NCBI GenBank assembly: GCA_044450785.1 | Contig: JBIOJM010000160.1 | Coordinates: 1 to 21,303, forward strand | Source: JBIOJM01 sp044450785 | GTDB lineage: Bacteria > Planctomycetota > Planctomycetia > Isosphaerales > Isosphaeraceae | Direction: 5' to 3' | Length of the DNA stretch: 21,303 bases | Shown here: positions 1 through 6,790 of the stretch, piece by piece | How the letters are laid out: each line of letters opens with the position of its first letter | Position numbering within the stretch: position 1 is the first letter of the stretch | The notes under the pieces: model-generated | Databases searched by the model: none | What the model was told of the DNA's origin: nothing | Seen by the model: the letters and a program-made list of their open reading frames with translations, nothing else | Program-made: the position numbers and the translations under genes

Positions 1-66
1 ACCAGAAGCTGGGACTACACCGGCTTCAACGAACGTAGCGGCAATTGTTCGTGGGCGAACGTGTGA
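1..66 (+). CDS. Possible C-terminal end of a group II intron-encoded protein (partial)
   Basis: The frame is open from the window edge to a TGA at 64-66 and encodes about 21 residues ending NCSWANV. I cannot identify a domain in so short a piece. The reason to list it is position: it stops about 30 nt before a convincing group II intron domain V, which is where the reverse transcriptase/maturase gene in domain IV normally ends. If it is the intron protein, the RT and maturase domains lie to the left of the window. It could equally be non-coding intron sequence. Confidence 0.25.
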   Translation, partial: TRSWDYTGFNERSGNCSWANV

Positions 67-87
67 AGCAGAATATGAGTATAGCCT

Positions 88-241
88 TGTCCGAAAGCCG
101 GGTGCGGGAAAACTGCACGCCCGGTTTGATGAGCGGGATGTGGAAACGGAGCCATGGCGAGGCTAGTGAGGCACCGGCGTCCGAAAGGGCCGGTAACAGA
201 TAGGCCGAGCCTAAAACCACCGCGCCACACCTCGACTCTAC
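88..241 (+). ncRNA. Group II intron 3' end (domains V and VI)
   Basis: Domain V can be folded by eye at 96-126. AGCCGG (96-101) pairs with CCGGTT (121-126) and starts with the AGC catalytic triad. GTGCGG (102-107) pairs with CTGCAC (113-118) around a GAAAA loop, and a two-base bulge lies on the 3' strand at 119-120. This matches the standard 34-nt-class domain V of bacterial group II introns. The following sequence contains further inverted repeats (a CCGGC/GCCGG hairpin near 172-203 and AGGCT/AGCCT) and ends in CGACTCTAC near 241, a plausible domain VI and 3' splice site. The 3' boundary is an estimate. The rest of the intron is outside the window. Confidence 0.7.
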
Positions 242-351
242 AATTCCGACGTTGTGGCTGGGGCTTAACCGAGCGACCGAACGTGCTTCAATGCTCGCTC
301 GCCCGCAAAGCAAGAGGCACATCTTCGCGCTCCGGAAGCGCTGGATTTTGA

Positions 352-747
352 GTGTCATGCGCCCCCTTGGTCGACAAACCACAATGCGCGAGCCAAAGAG
401 ATGAATCACTGCAAACCGATTGCACAAAGGGCGTTCCGCCATTCTCCGTCGATCCTGAATTGCGCCGAGAAGTGGAGGCGACGGGAAACTTACCCGCGTC
501 CGTCGTAGACGTAAGCCATTGCGCTCAAATTGTTGATAACACAGGAAGTGGAGGCGGCGGGAATTGCACCCGCGTCCCAGATTCCGCAAGTAATTTCCCC
601 AAATGTAGTTACGATATGACGCCTGGTGGCTGGCCGGAAATAGGCAGGGTGGACGAGGCACTCCGCGAGTTGGTCGCAGACTGGCACCGCCTGACGCACT
701 CGGTCAGGGACGCGATCATGGCTTTAGTGCGATCTTGCGAAATGTAG
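352..747 (+). CDS. Hypothetical protein, probably a remnant overlapping a tmRNA-like att site
   Basis: This 131-residue open frame has no domain I can name. Its middle (GSGGGGNCTRVPDS) is the translation of a sequence that resembles the antisense of a tmRNA 3' end, so that stretch is not evidence for a protein. The last 35 residues (EALRELVADWHRLTHSVRDA and onward) look like an ordinary amphipathic helix and may be the tail of a gene. My impression, from memory only, is that similar tails occur near planctomycete integrase genes. No ribosome binding site is obvious. It may be a decayed 3' end of an integrase-linked gene, or not coding. Confidence 0.3.
   Translation: MSCAPLVDKPQCASQRDESLQTDCTKGVPPFSVDPELRREVEATGNLPASVVDVSHCAQIVDNTGSGGGGNCTRVPDSASNFPKCSYDMTPGGWPEIGRVDEALRELVADWHRLTHSVRDAIMALVRSCEM
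472..502 (-). repeat. Degenerate copy of tmRNA 3'-end-like sequence
   Basis: The segment begins GTGGAGGCGACGGGAAACTT and ends CCCGCGTCCG. It parallels the better copy at 549-577 but differs in the T-loop-equivalent bases and one stem base. Two such copies 77 bp apart suggest repeated integration or partial duplication at a tmRNA-type attachment site. Confidence 0.4.
549..577 (-). other. tmRNA 3'-end-like sequence, candidate attachment site remnant
   Basis: Read on the minus strand, the segment gives GGACGCGGGTGC then AATTCCCGCCGCCTCCA. This is the T-arm plus acceptor end seen at the 3' end of bacterial tmRNA (ssrA), apart from one T-loop base. The T stem GCGGG/CCCGC is intact. No tmRNA body (tag reading frame, pseudoknots, 5' acceptor half) is visible upstream on that strand, so this is only a 3' fragment. 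tmRNA 3' ends are common integration targets of tyrosine recombinases, which makes an attL/attR remnant the simplest reading. Confidence 0.5.
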
Positions 748-1156
748 CCCGAATTCTGCATTCCCCGGCCAGAAGAAGTACGAGCACGAAGAGAAGGCGA
801 TCAGTCCGCGGGATTCTCGTCCATCCAGAACCGCCGAGTTGCCGAAGCACACTGGACCGCTACGGACGGCTCTGACACCGATGCACTTTCAAGATCTTTC
901 GATGCACCGCGCGGGCCTTGCCTGATCCAACTCGGATCGCTCGCACCCTTCCACGGGACGCCCACACCTATTTACTTGCCGCCAAGCGTTCTTGGTTTTG
1001 CTAGCAGCGCTTCGACTTCGCGCAAGAACGCTTACGCTTCGGCATCTTGCGCCCAGCGAGCATCTTTTGGCCGACGCCGCCGCCCACTCCCTTGTAAGTT
1101 CGTAGGGCAACGGCCGGGCGCGCCTACCTGGCGGTCCGCCGGGCGGCAAAGAAGGT
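748..1156. other. Stretch without a recognisable gene
   Basis: About 400 bp downstream of the minus-strand kinase gene. Open frames here are short and have no recognisable content. GC-rich self-complementary sequence near 1128-1147 (GGCGGTCCGCCGGGCGGC) could fold just after the kinase stop codon, but it has almost no loop and no T-tract, so I do not call a terminator. Confidence 0.5.
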
Positions 1157-4100
1157 TCACGGGCTGGAGCCAGGCGGCAAAGTCCTCGCCAGGCGGAAGC
1201 CGATATTGAGGTTGCGGTACGTCGGAACAGCCCTGTCTCGGTAGGCACAGCGGACGTTTGACGCAGGATGGACGAACGAGCCGCCACGCAACACACGGGC
1301 ATCTCTATCTTTTATATCTACTTTATCCTCTTTATCCTCGACAGCGCGGCCCGGCGTTTTAGGATAGGCATTCGACCTTTCTTGGCACCAACACCAGGCG
1401 TTGCCGTGCAAGTCAAAGAAGCCCAGGTCGTTGGGCTTCTTGGTCCCGACCGGCCAGCTTTGCTCCTGCGAATTGGGCTGGAACCACGCATACTTCCCCA
1501 GTAACTGTGCCGACTCCCCGTAGTACCGGCTCGTCGCCGCTCCCGAGCGGCACGCGTACTCCCACTCCGCTTCCGTCGGTAGCCGATAGCCGCTGCGCTC
1601 TAGATAATTTGGAGCTAGCTTCATGCCTTCCTGATATGCGTATTCCGAACCGGTTCGCACTGGAAACAGCCCAGCGCTCGCCGTCAGCGGTCCGCACGAG
1701 CCGGCCAACAGGCCGACGCTGCTACCGAAGAGCACCGGCAAAGGGTCCAGCGGCTCGAAACACCATTCGCTCGGCGGCAGGCCCTCCTGCCGGCTCAGCC
1801 AGTTGCAGTAGGCCGCCGCCTGATACCAGCTCGTGGCGATCGCCGGGCTGTCGCCGGTCCGCGCCCATGTCTCAACTTCACCAATGCCATAGCGGGGGTT
1901 GAACTTCCGGTATCGCTCCAGCGTCACCGGCGTGGCGGCCAGCGCGAACGTCCGCCCAATCCGCCTGCTGTGCCGCACTTCATCCCCAGGGTTTCTGCCT
2001 ATTTCCTCGTCCGGCGAGCCCATCAGGAACTCGACGGGGCCGGGAATCACCACCATCGTTTGTCCCTGCGTATTGACGTACCACTGTGGCGGCGTCTTCT
2101 CTTTGTCGTTCGCCAAAACCTTTCCGATGCCCCCCAGCCGTTTCTGTCGCTGCTGTTTGTCCTTCGCCCAGTCTTCATTCACCTGTGTCAGCCACGCCTC
2201 CTGTTTCCAGCGCCGCAGAAGCCATTCGCATGCCGCATGAAGGCCCGGGTCGCTCGCTGTCCGGTACATCTCCTGCAACTTCGGTAGCAAGGCGTTCCGG
2301 GTGTCAGGGGTGAAATCCGTCTCGCCGTACTCCCCCAAGCTCAGAACCAACGCCCGAAGGATCGTCAGATCCGACTCCATTTCCAGTTGCTTCACGATGG
2401 CCGCGGCCTCGGCCCCCAGCGGACTCAAGTGATGGATCAGATAGCTCCGCACCCGTGGATCTGGGCTGTGCTTGAGCAGCGGCCAGACCTTGGCGGGCTG
2501 ATTCATTCTCAAGAGGGCAACCGCCGCATTCGCCTGCCTCTTCGCCAGCGATTCCCGCTTGTCGTCGGAGGACGGCAAGTCCGCTGGCAGTTTCGTGTCG
2601 ATCACGGCCGTCAGCAGGGGTAAACCTCGCTCACCACGATCCTTGAATTTCGCATAGATGACGGCGAACTGCTTGTCGTCAGCGTCCATGAGAAGGTCGG
2701 CCAAAAGCTGCGGCTGGTCGGCGGCGTAGTCGGCCAGCAGGTTCGTTGCCAGGGTGCGTTCCGCCGCCCGCTCGGCGTTGCGATCTCGGAAGATGTCGGC
2801 CAGCGGAACGCACAACGACTTCTTCACGGGCCGGAATGCCTCGCTCCACTGGCCCAAGTACACGGGGTTTTCCAGCACAAGATTGTTGACCACCAGAGGG
2901 CTGCACTTCTCCCAGTTTTGACTCTCCTGGTCGTACTTCGCCAGCGCCGCTGCCGCCCGCAGCCGCTCTGGTTCCTTGCCTTTTTCCGGCTTCAAGGCGA
3001 CCGTCCACAGGTTCTCCAGCAAATCATCCTTGTGCGCGGCCAGAGCGTCACGGAGCACCGAAACTTCGTGCGGTTCGGCGCCGAGCAGCCGATGAGTGAG
3101 GTAGGTGACCTGCGTGCCATCGACCGGCAATAGGGCGAGGCTGGCGTGGAGCTGCTTGCCGGCGTCCTTGTCTGATTCCGTCTTGAGATAGGCTTCGTGC
3201 AGCAGGGGGTTGATCCACCGGCGAAAAGAACCCATGTCCTCCACAATGGTGGGAACGTCGTTCGTATTGGCGTCCAGCAATCGATCCCGTAAGGCATGGG
3301 CTTTCAGAGTGCCGTGGCCCTCGTAAACACGCCAGCCGACGAGAGCCAAGACCACCAGAAGGACCAAGTCGCGCACCACGTGATACCTGCCAGCCTTCGC
3401 CATCATCCTTTTCTGCGGCGGCGTCCAGTTCTTTTTCCGCGTCCACCAGCGGATCGTGAACCACTGCAACAGCGCCGGCAGTTGCCGGTTCTCCGGTCGG
3501 GCGTTCCAAACCGCAGCTCGATCCGCCAGCAGTAGCTCGGCCCGGCCCCGGCGCGTCTCCTTCTGCTTGCGGGTCAGCCACTCCCGAATCGAGTGAACCA
3601 GATAGTCGTGGGTCAGTTGGTAGTATTTCTGACCCGGCTTGGTCTTTAGTACAGAGTCACTATTTGCGTCCTTGCCTTCCGGGTCAGTCGGGGTGATGAG
3701 GCGGATTTCATCGTCGAGAATGCGGATCAGGCAATCGAAGTCTTTGGTGCGGCTCCCATAGCCCGAGGCTTCGAGCAACTCCGCATACGACCGCATGTGG
3801 CCCTTGATGTCGCTGCCGGTTTCCGGCAACAAGATCTTCAGGCCGGCTCGGGCGGCTCTCTGATGGTAGCGGTGTTCCGGGGGAGCGAGCGCTGCACTAA
3901 ACGTCTCTTCGAGGAACGTGACGCCGACCCCCTCGGTGCCACCGACGGCTTTCAGGGAGGCGGGCGTCCACGCCTTGCCCTTCATCATTTCCGCAAACAG
4001 GGCCAGCCGCACCGAGATGACTTTGCCTTCTTGCGCCAGCCCGGCCACGGCTCGTTCCAGAAAGTGCTTCTGATGCATGCTGGTTTCGCTGGGATTGTCA

Positions 4101-5941
4101 GGCAGGACACCAAAAGCCCGACCAAACGCCGCCAGCACCTTTTCCGCATGACGGATGGGGAAGAGATCGACCGGCGTGGAATTCTGGCCTTCAACGAGGC
4201 GAACCTCCAACTCCCGCAGGAAGCGGGTTGCTGCCATCCAGAAATTGTCTCGTACCATGACGATACATTGCAATCGGCCACCATCGCACTGCCGCAGGGA
4301 TTGCACCAGGTCAGTATTCTCTACTTCCTTTTTCGCATGAAGCCATTGCTCGAACTGGTCAAGGACGATCAGCACTTTTTTGCCGCAGGAACTCCCTCGT
4401 CCTCGTCGGAGTGCAGCCAGTGTCTCTCTCAGGCCCAGGCTGTCCGGCAGGGCAGGGCAGCGTTTCCGCAGATTGTTGAGCAAGCGAATTTCTGTTTCCG
4501 CAGCGGTCGCTTCGACGTAGACGGCGATTACGTTTTCCGACAGTCGGGGCAATAACCCCGCCTTGACCAATGATGATTTGCCACACCCGCTTGGCCCATA
4601 GATAAGGCCCACCGAGAACGTCCTCTCGAGGTCCGTCTCCTCGATGCGAGTTCTCCAGAACCGAATGCAGTCGGGCAATCCGTCTCGGTCACGAGCACCG
4701 GGAAGCAGTTCGAGGAAGAAGTCGGCGTCATGTTCATCGAAGGACCGCAATCCTTTCGGTACGACCTTAATGGTCCGGTAATTCGAGGCCGCAGACGGCG
4801 ACGGACTGTGGAGGAGACTGGAGGGGGCTAGAGCAGTCCCCAATTCGCTCCTGAAAATGGTTGATTTTCCAGTTTCCGGAGCATGATCCAGGAAATGCCG
4901 CAAGTCGTCCGCCAAATCCTTCGCCGTCGTGTATCGCTCGGAGGCCTTCTTCGCCAATGCTTTGAGGCAGATTCGTTCCAACTCCGTCGGAATGGCGTCA
5001 GCGACCTGGCGTGGGGGACGAGGCTCGTCGCTGCTGATCTGGATGATGACGTCGCTGGGCGTCTTCCCACAAAAAGGACGCGTCCCGGTCAGTAACTCGT
5101 AGAATACAGACCCGAGGCTGAAAACGTCGCTGCGGCTATCGACTCGATGGCCTTCGCCGCTCGCCTGCTCCGGACTCATGTAAGCGGGTGTGCCGCGGAT
5201 GCCGCCGCCCTTGCCGTAATCCTCTTCCTTCAGTGCCAATCCGAAATCGGCAAGGTAGGGCCGGCCTTCAATGTCGAGGAGGATGTTCGCCGGTTTCACG
5301 TCCCGATGGACCAGCCCTCGCTTATGAGCGTGGTGCAGGGCGTCAGCTATCGTGGCCGCCAGTTCCGCAGACTCGCCAAAGGACAGCCGTGTGTCTTTGA
5401 GCTTCTGGGCCAGGTCGGTGCCTTCTATGAACTTGGCTACCACAAAACAGAGCCCGTCCTCCACGCGTCCCAGGTCGTGTACAGGGACGATATGGGGATG
5501 ATCCAAACTTGCGAGGATACGGGCTTCGGCCAGGTACGTCTCGGCGTCTTCCGGCGTGGCGGTTCGCTCCCGATGCGGGACCTTGATGACCACCTCACGT
5601 CGCAAGTCGTCATCGTAGCCTTTGTACACGACGCCGAAACCACCCGAACCCAGCTTGCCGATGATCCGGTAACGACCGAGACTTGTAGGAAATTCTCCGT
5701 CATTGGTTGTGCCCAGGACCTCATAGCCGGGCACTGCGGGCAAGGCGCTCTGGGGGGCGGCACCTTCGGCCCGCGGCGCGGCCAACGGGGGCAGGTCCGG
5801 CGTCGGTTCCGTCCGCCGCCGCAGCGCGTCCCGGCAGTCGGGGCACTGCCAAAGATGGGCGTCGGCCTCGAACAGCTCATCATCGGGCAGTGTGCCGCCC
5901 AGGAGCCGGTGGATCTGCTCGTCGCCCAGGTGCGTGCTCAT
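1157..5941 (-). CDS. ZAS-like motif / Ser-Thr kinase / STAND NTPase / FGE-sulfatase-fold membrane protein
   Basis: A 1594-residue signalling protein. Residues 1-60 hold a ZAS-like motif H29-x3-C33-x2-C36, as in anti-sigma factors. The kinase domain spans about 91-352: glycine loop GSGGFG (98-103), K120, HRDVKPAN with D214, DFG 232-234 and SPE 256-258, so it should be active. A STAND-type P-loop NTPase follows, with Walker A GPSGCGKS (449-456), a Walker B-like VLIVLDQFEQW (523-533) and a QLTHDYLV motif near 775 typical of nSTAND1. One membrane helix lies at about 856-873, then a helical HEAT-like region and a C-terminal FGE-sulfatase fold (1284-1587). In that fold the usual C-x4-C near RGGS is reduced to one Cys, so enzymatic FGE activity is doubtful. 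The start overlaps the upstream sigma gene by ATGA, indicating translational coupling. The kinase and STAND parts are probably cytoplasmic and the C-terminus outside. Confidence 0.93.
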   Translation of the reverse strand: MSTHLGDEQIHRLLGGTLPDDELFEADAHLWQCPDCRDALRRRTEPTPDLPPLAAPRAEGAAPQSALPAVPGYEVLGTTNDGEFPTSLGRYRIIGKLGSGGFGVVYKGYDDDLRREVVIKVPHRERTATPEDAETYLAEARILASLDHPHIVPVHDLGRVEDGLCFVVAKFIEGTDLAQKLKDTRLSFGESAELAATIADALHHAHKRGLVHRDVKPANILLDIEGRPYLADFGLALKEEDYGKGGGIRGTPAYMSPEQASGEGHRVDSRSDVFSLGSVFYELLTGTRPFCGKTPSDVIIQISSDEPRPPRQVADAIPTELERICLKALAKKASERYTTAKDLADDLRHFLDHAPETGKSTIFRSELGTALAPSSLLHSPSPSAASNYRTIKVVPKGLRSFDEHDADFFLELLPGARDRDGLPDCIRFWRTRIEETDLERTFSVGLIYGPSGCGKSSLVKAGLLPRLSENVIAVYVEATAAETEIRLLNNLRKRCPALPDSLGLRETLAALRRGRGSSCGKKVLIVLDQFEQWLHAKKEVENTDLVQSLRQCDGGRLQCIVMVRDNFWMAATRFLRELEVRLVEGQNSTPVDLFPIRHAEKVLAAFGRAFGVLPDNPSETSMHQKHFLERAVAGLAQEGKVISVRLALFAEMMKGKAWTPASLKAVGGTEGVGVTFLEETFSAALAPPEHRYHQRAARAGLKILLPETGSDIKGHMRSYAELLEASGYGSRTKDFDCLIRILDDEIRLITPTDPEGKDANSDSVLKTKPGQKYYQLTHDYLVHSIREWLTRKQKETRRGRAELLLADRAAVWNARPENRQLPALLQWFTIRWWTRKKNWTPPQKRMMAKAGRYHVVRDLVLLVVLALVGWRVYEGHGTLKAHALRDRLLDANTNDVPTIVEDMGSFRRWINPLLHEAYLKTESDKDAGKQLHASLALLPVDGTQVTYLTHRLLGAEPHEVSVLRDALAAHKDDLLENLWTVALKPEKGKEPERLRAAAALAKYDQESQNWEKCSPLVVNNLVLENPVYLGQWSEAFRPVKKSLCVPLADIFRDRNAERAAERTLATNLLADYAADQPQLLADLLMDADDKQFAVIYAKFKDRGERGLPLLTAVIDTKLPADLPSSDDKRESLAKRQANAAVALLRMNQPAKVWPLLKHSPDPRVRSYLIHHLSPLGAEAAAIVKQLEMESDLTILRALVLSLGEYGETDFTPDTRNALLPKLQEMYRTASDPGLHAACEWLLRRWKQEAWLTQVNEDWAKDKQQRQKRLGGIGKVLANDKEKTPPQWYVNTQGQTMVVIPGPVEFLMGSPDEEIGRNPGDEVRHSRRIGRTFALAATPVTLERYRKFNPRYGIGEVETWARTGDSPAIATSWYQAAAYCNWLSRQEGLPPSEWCFEPLDPLPVLFGSSVGLLAGSCGPLTASAGLFPVRTGSEYAYQEGMKLAPNYLERSGYRLPTEAEWEYACRSGAATSRYYGESAQLLGKYAWFQPNSQEQSWPVGTKKPNDLGFFDLHGNAWCWCQERSNAYPKTPGRAVEDKEDKVDIKDRDARVLRGGSFVHPASNVRCAYRDRAVPTYRNLNIGFRLARTLPPGSSP

Positions 5942-6561
5942 GGCGGGGCACCGTTTCTAACGGACGGGAGAGACTCAACCTGCCCTTCCTCTTCCAGCAG
6001 CCGTCGGACCCGGTCGCGGGCCTTGTACACGCCCGAGAGCGTCAGGCCGAGGTCGCGGGCCACCTCGCGGACCTCCTGTCCCTCCAGGTACGTTCGGGTG
6101 AAGGCCTCCCAGGTGTGCGGTTGCACGCGGCCGCGGACGCGGACACAGACCTGCTCGGCGCGCTCGCAGTCGGCCCGGAACTCCTCGTCGAGTTCGCCGG
6201 CCAGTTCGTCAACAGTGGCGGGGTCGGGCCAGCACTGCAGGACGTCGCCGGCCGGCTGGTCGCAGCGCTGCCGGCGGGCAAAGTCCACGACCTCGTTGCC
6301 GACCACCCGGCGCAGCCAGCCGCGGAAGGTGCCGGGGTCGTGCCGCCGGTACACCCCGCGGGCCAGCCCGACGACCAGCTTGTGCAGCACGCGCGATGCC
6401 ACCTCCTCGGCGTCGTCCGCTTGCAGCCCGCGGCACCAGCGGAGAATGCGCGGCCGGTAGCGTACGACGAAGGCTCGCCACGCCTCCTCGTTGGCGCCCT
6501 TGGCCAGATAGGGCAATAACTGCGTGGTCGCCAACGCCGTGGGGTCGGGGGCTTCACTCAT
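5938..6561 (-). CDS. ECF-type RNA polymerase sigma factor (intact copy)
   Basis: A 207-residue ECF sigma factor, normal length for the family. Region 2 covers about 28-98 (AWRAFVVRYRPRIL, then DAEEVASRVLHKLV and TFRGWLRRVVGNEVVDFARR). Region 4 covers about 128-192, with the helix-turn-helix EVREVARDLGLTLSGVYKAR. Its stop codon overlaps the start of the ZAS-kinase gene (ATGA), so the two proteins should be made together. The kinase N-terminus carries the H-x3-C-x2-C motif of ECF anti-sigma factors and is the obvious candidate for holding this factor inactive. ECF factors paired with Ser/Thr kinases are a known planctomycete arrangement. The direct interaction is inferred. Confidence 0.92.
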   Translation of the reverse strand: MSEAPDPTALATTQLLPYLAKGANEEAWRAFVVRYRPRILRWCRGLQADDAEEVASRVLHKLVVGLARGVYRRHDPGTFRGWLRRVVGNEVVDFARRQRCDQPAGDVLQCWPDPATVDELAGELDEEFRADCERAEQVCVRVRGRVQPHTWEAFTRTYLEGQEVREVARDLGLTLSGVYKARDRVRRLLEEEGQVESLPSVRNGAPP

Positions 6562-6611
6562 CGATTGCCCGCCTTCGCAGCCCAGTCGTAAAAACGGAGA
6601 ACATAGGCCAG

Positions 6612-6640
6612 GTTAGCACACCGTCTGTCGGCGCGTCCAA
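6612..6640 (-). promoter_or_regulatory. Candidate promoter of the intact sigma-kinase operon
   Basis: On the minus strand TTGGAC (6635-6640) and GCTAAC (6612-6617) are separated by 17 bp, with TGT just before the -10 box. The same arrangement is kept in the duplicated copy at 9501-9529. The match to the housekeeping consensus is modest. Confidence 0.35.
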
Positions 6641-6747
6641 CGTTTTCGTTCTTGCCAGACTCCCGACGAGTCCCGCACCGCCTCTACGCTCCGGCGCAGA
6701 GTCTCCCTCACCACTCGTCCCTCGCCCCGACACCGACCGCTGGCTTG

Positions 6748-6766
6748 CGCTGCGGGCTACGCAGCG
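6748..6766 (-). terminator. Hairpin after the second kinase gene, weak terminator candidate
   Basis: A 7-bp GC stem (CGCTGCG/CGCAGCG) with a 5-nt loop lies about 25 bp beyond the kinase stop codon. No T-tract follows on the minus strand, so intrinsic termination is uncertain. Confidence 0.2.
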
Positions 6767-6790
6767 GTTCGCTTCCGCTTGTCTGCCTGA

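Larger units (their letters stand above)
5711..6653 (-). repeat. Direct duplication, copy 1: promoter, sigma gene and ZAS-coding 5' end
   Basis: This segment matches 8909-9541 closely, in the same orientation. The match starts in the codons for PGYEVLG of the kinase gene and ends at CGTTTTCGTTCT upstream of the sigma gene; sequence outside is unrelated. The encoded first 77 kinase residues are identical at 68 positions. Copy 1 carries the full-length sigma gene. Confidence 0.9.

Noticed and set aside
549..577. A complete tmRNA or tRNA gene
   Set aside because: Only the T-arm and acceptor end are matched; no 5' partner strand, tag sequence or anticodon arm can be found nearby.
976..1209. 77-codon plus-strand frame near the 3' end of the large kinase
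   Set aside because: Arg/Ser-rich composition typical of an out-of-frame GC-rich translation, and it overlaps the kinase 3' end.
5147..6519. Plus-strand open frames of 270 and 437 codons opposite the kinase and sigma genes
   Set aside because: They run antisense through the kinase and ECF genes, whose motifs are unmistakable. Their near copies at 8579-9408 exist only because the segment is duplicated.
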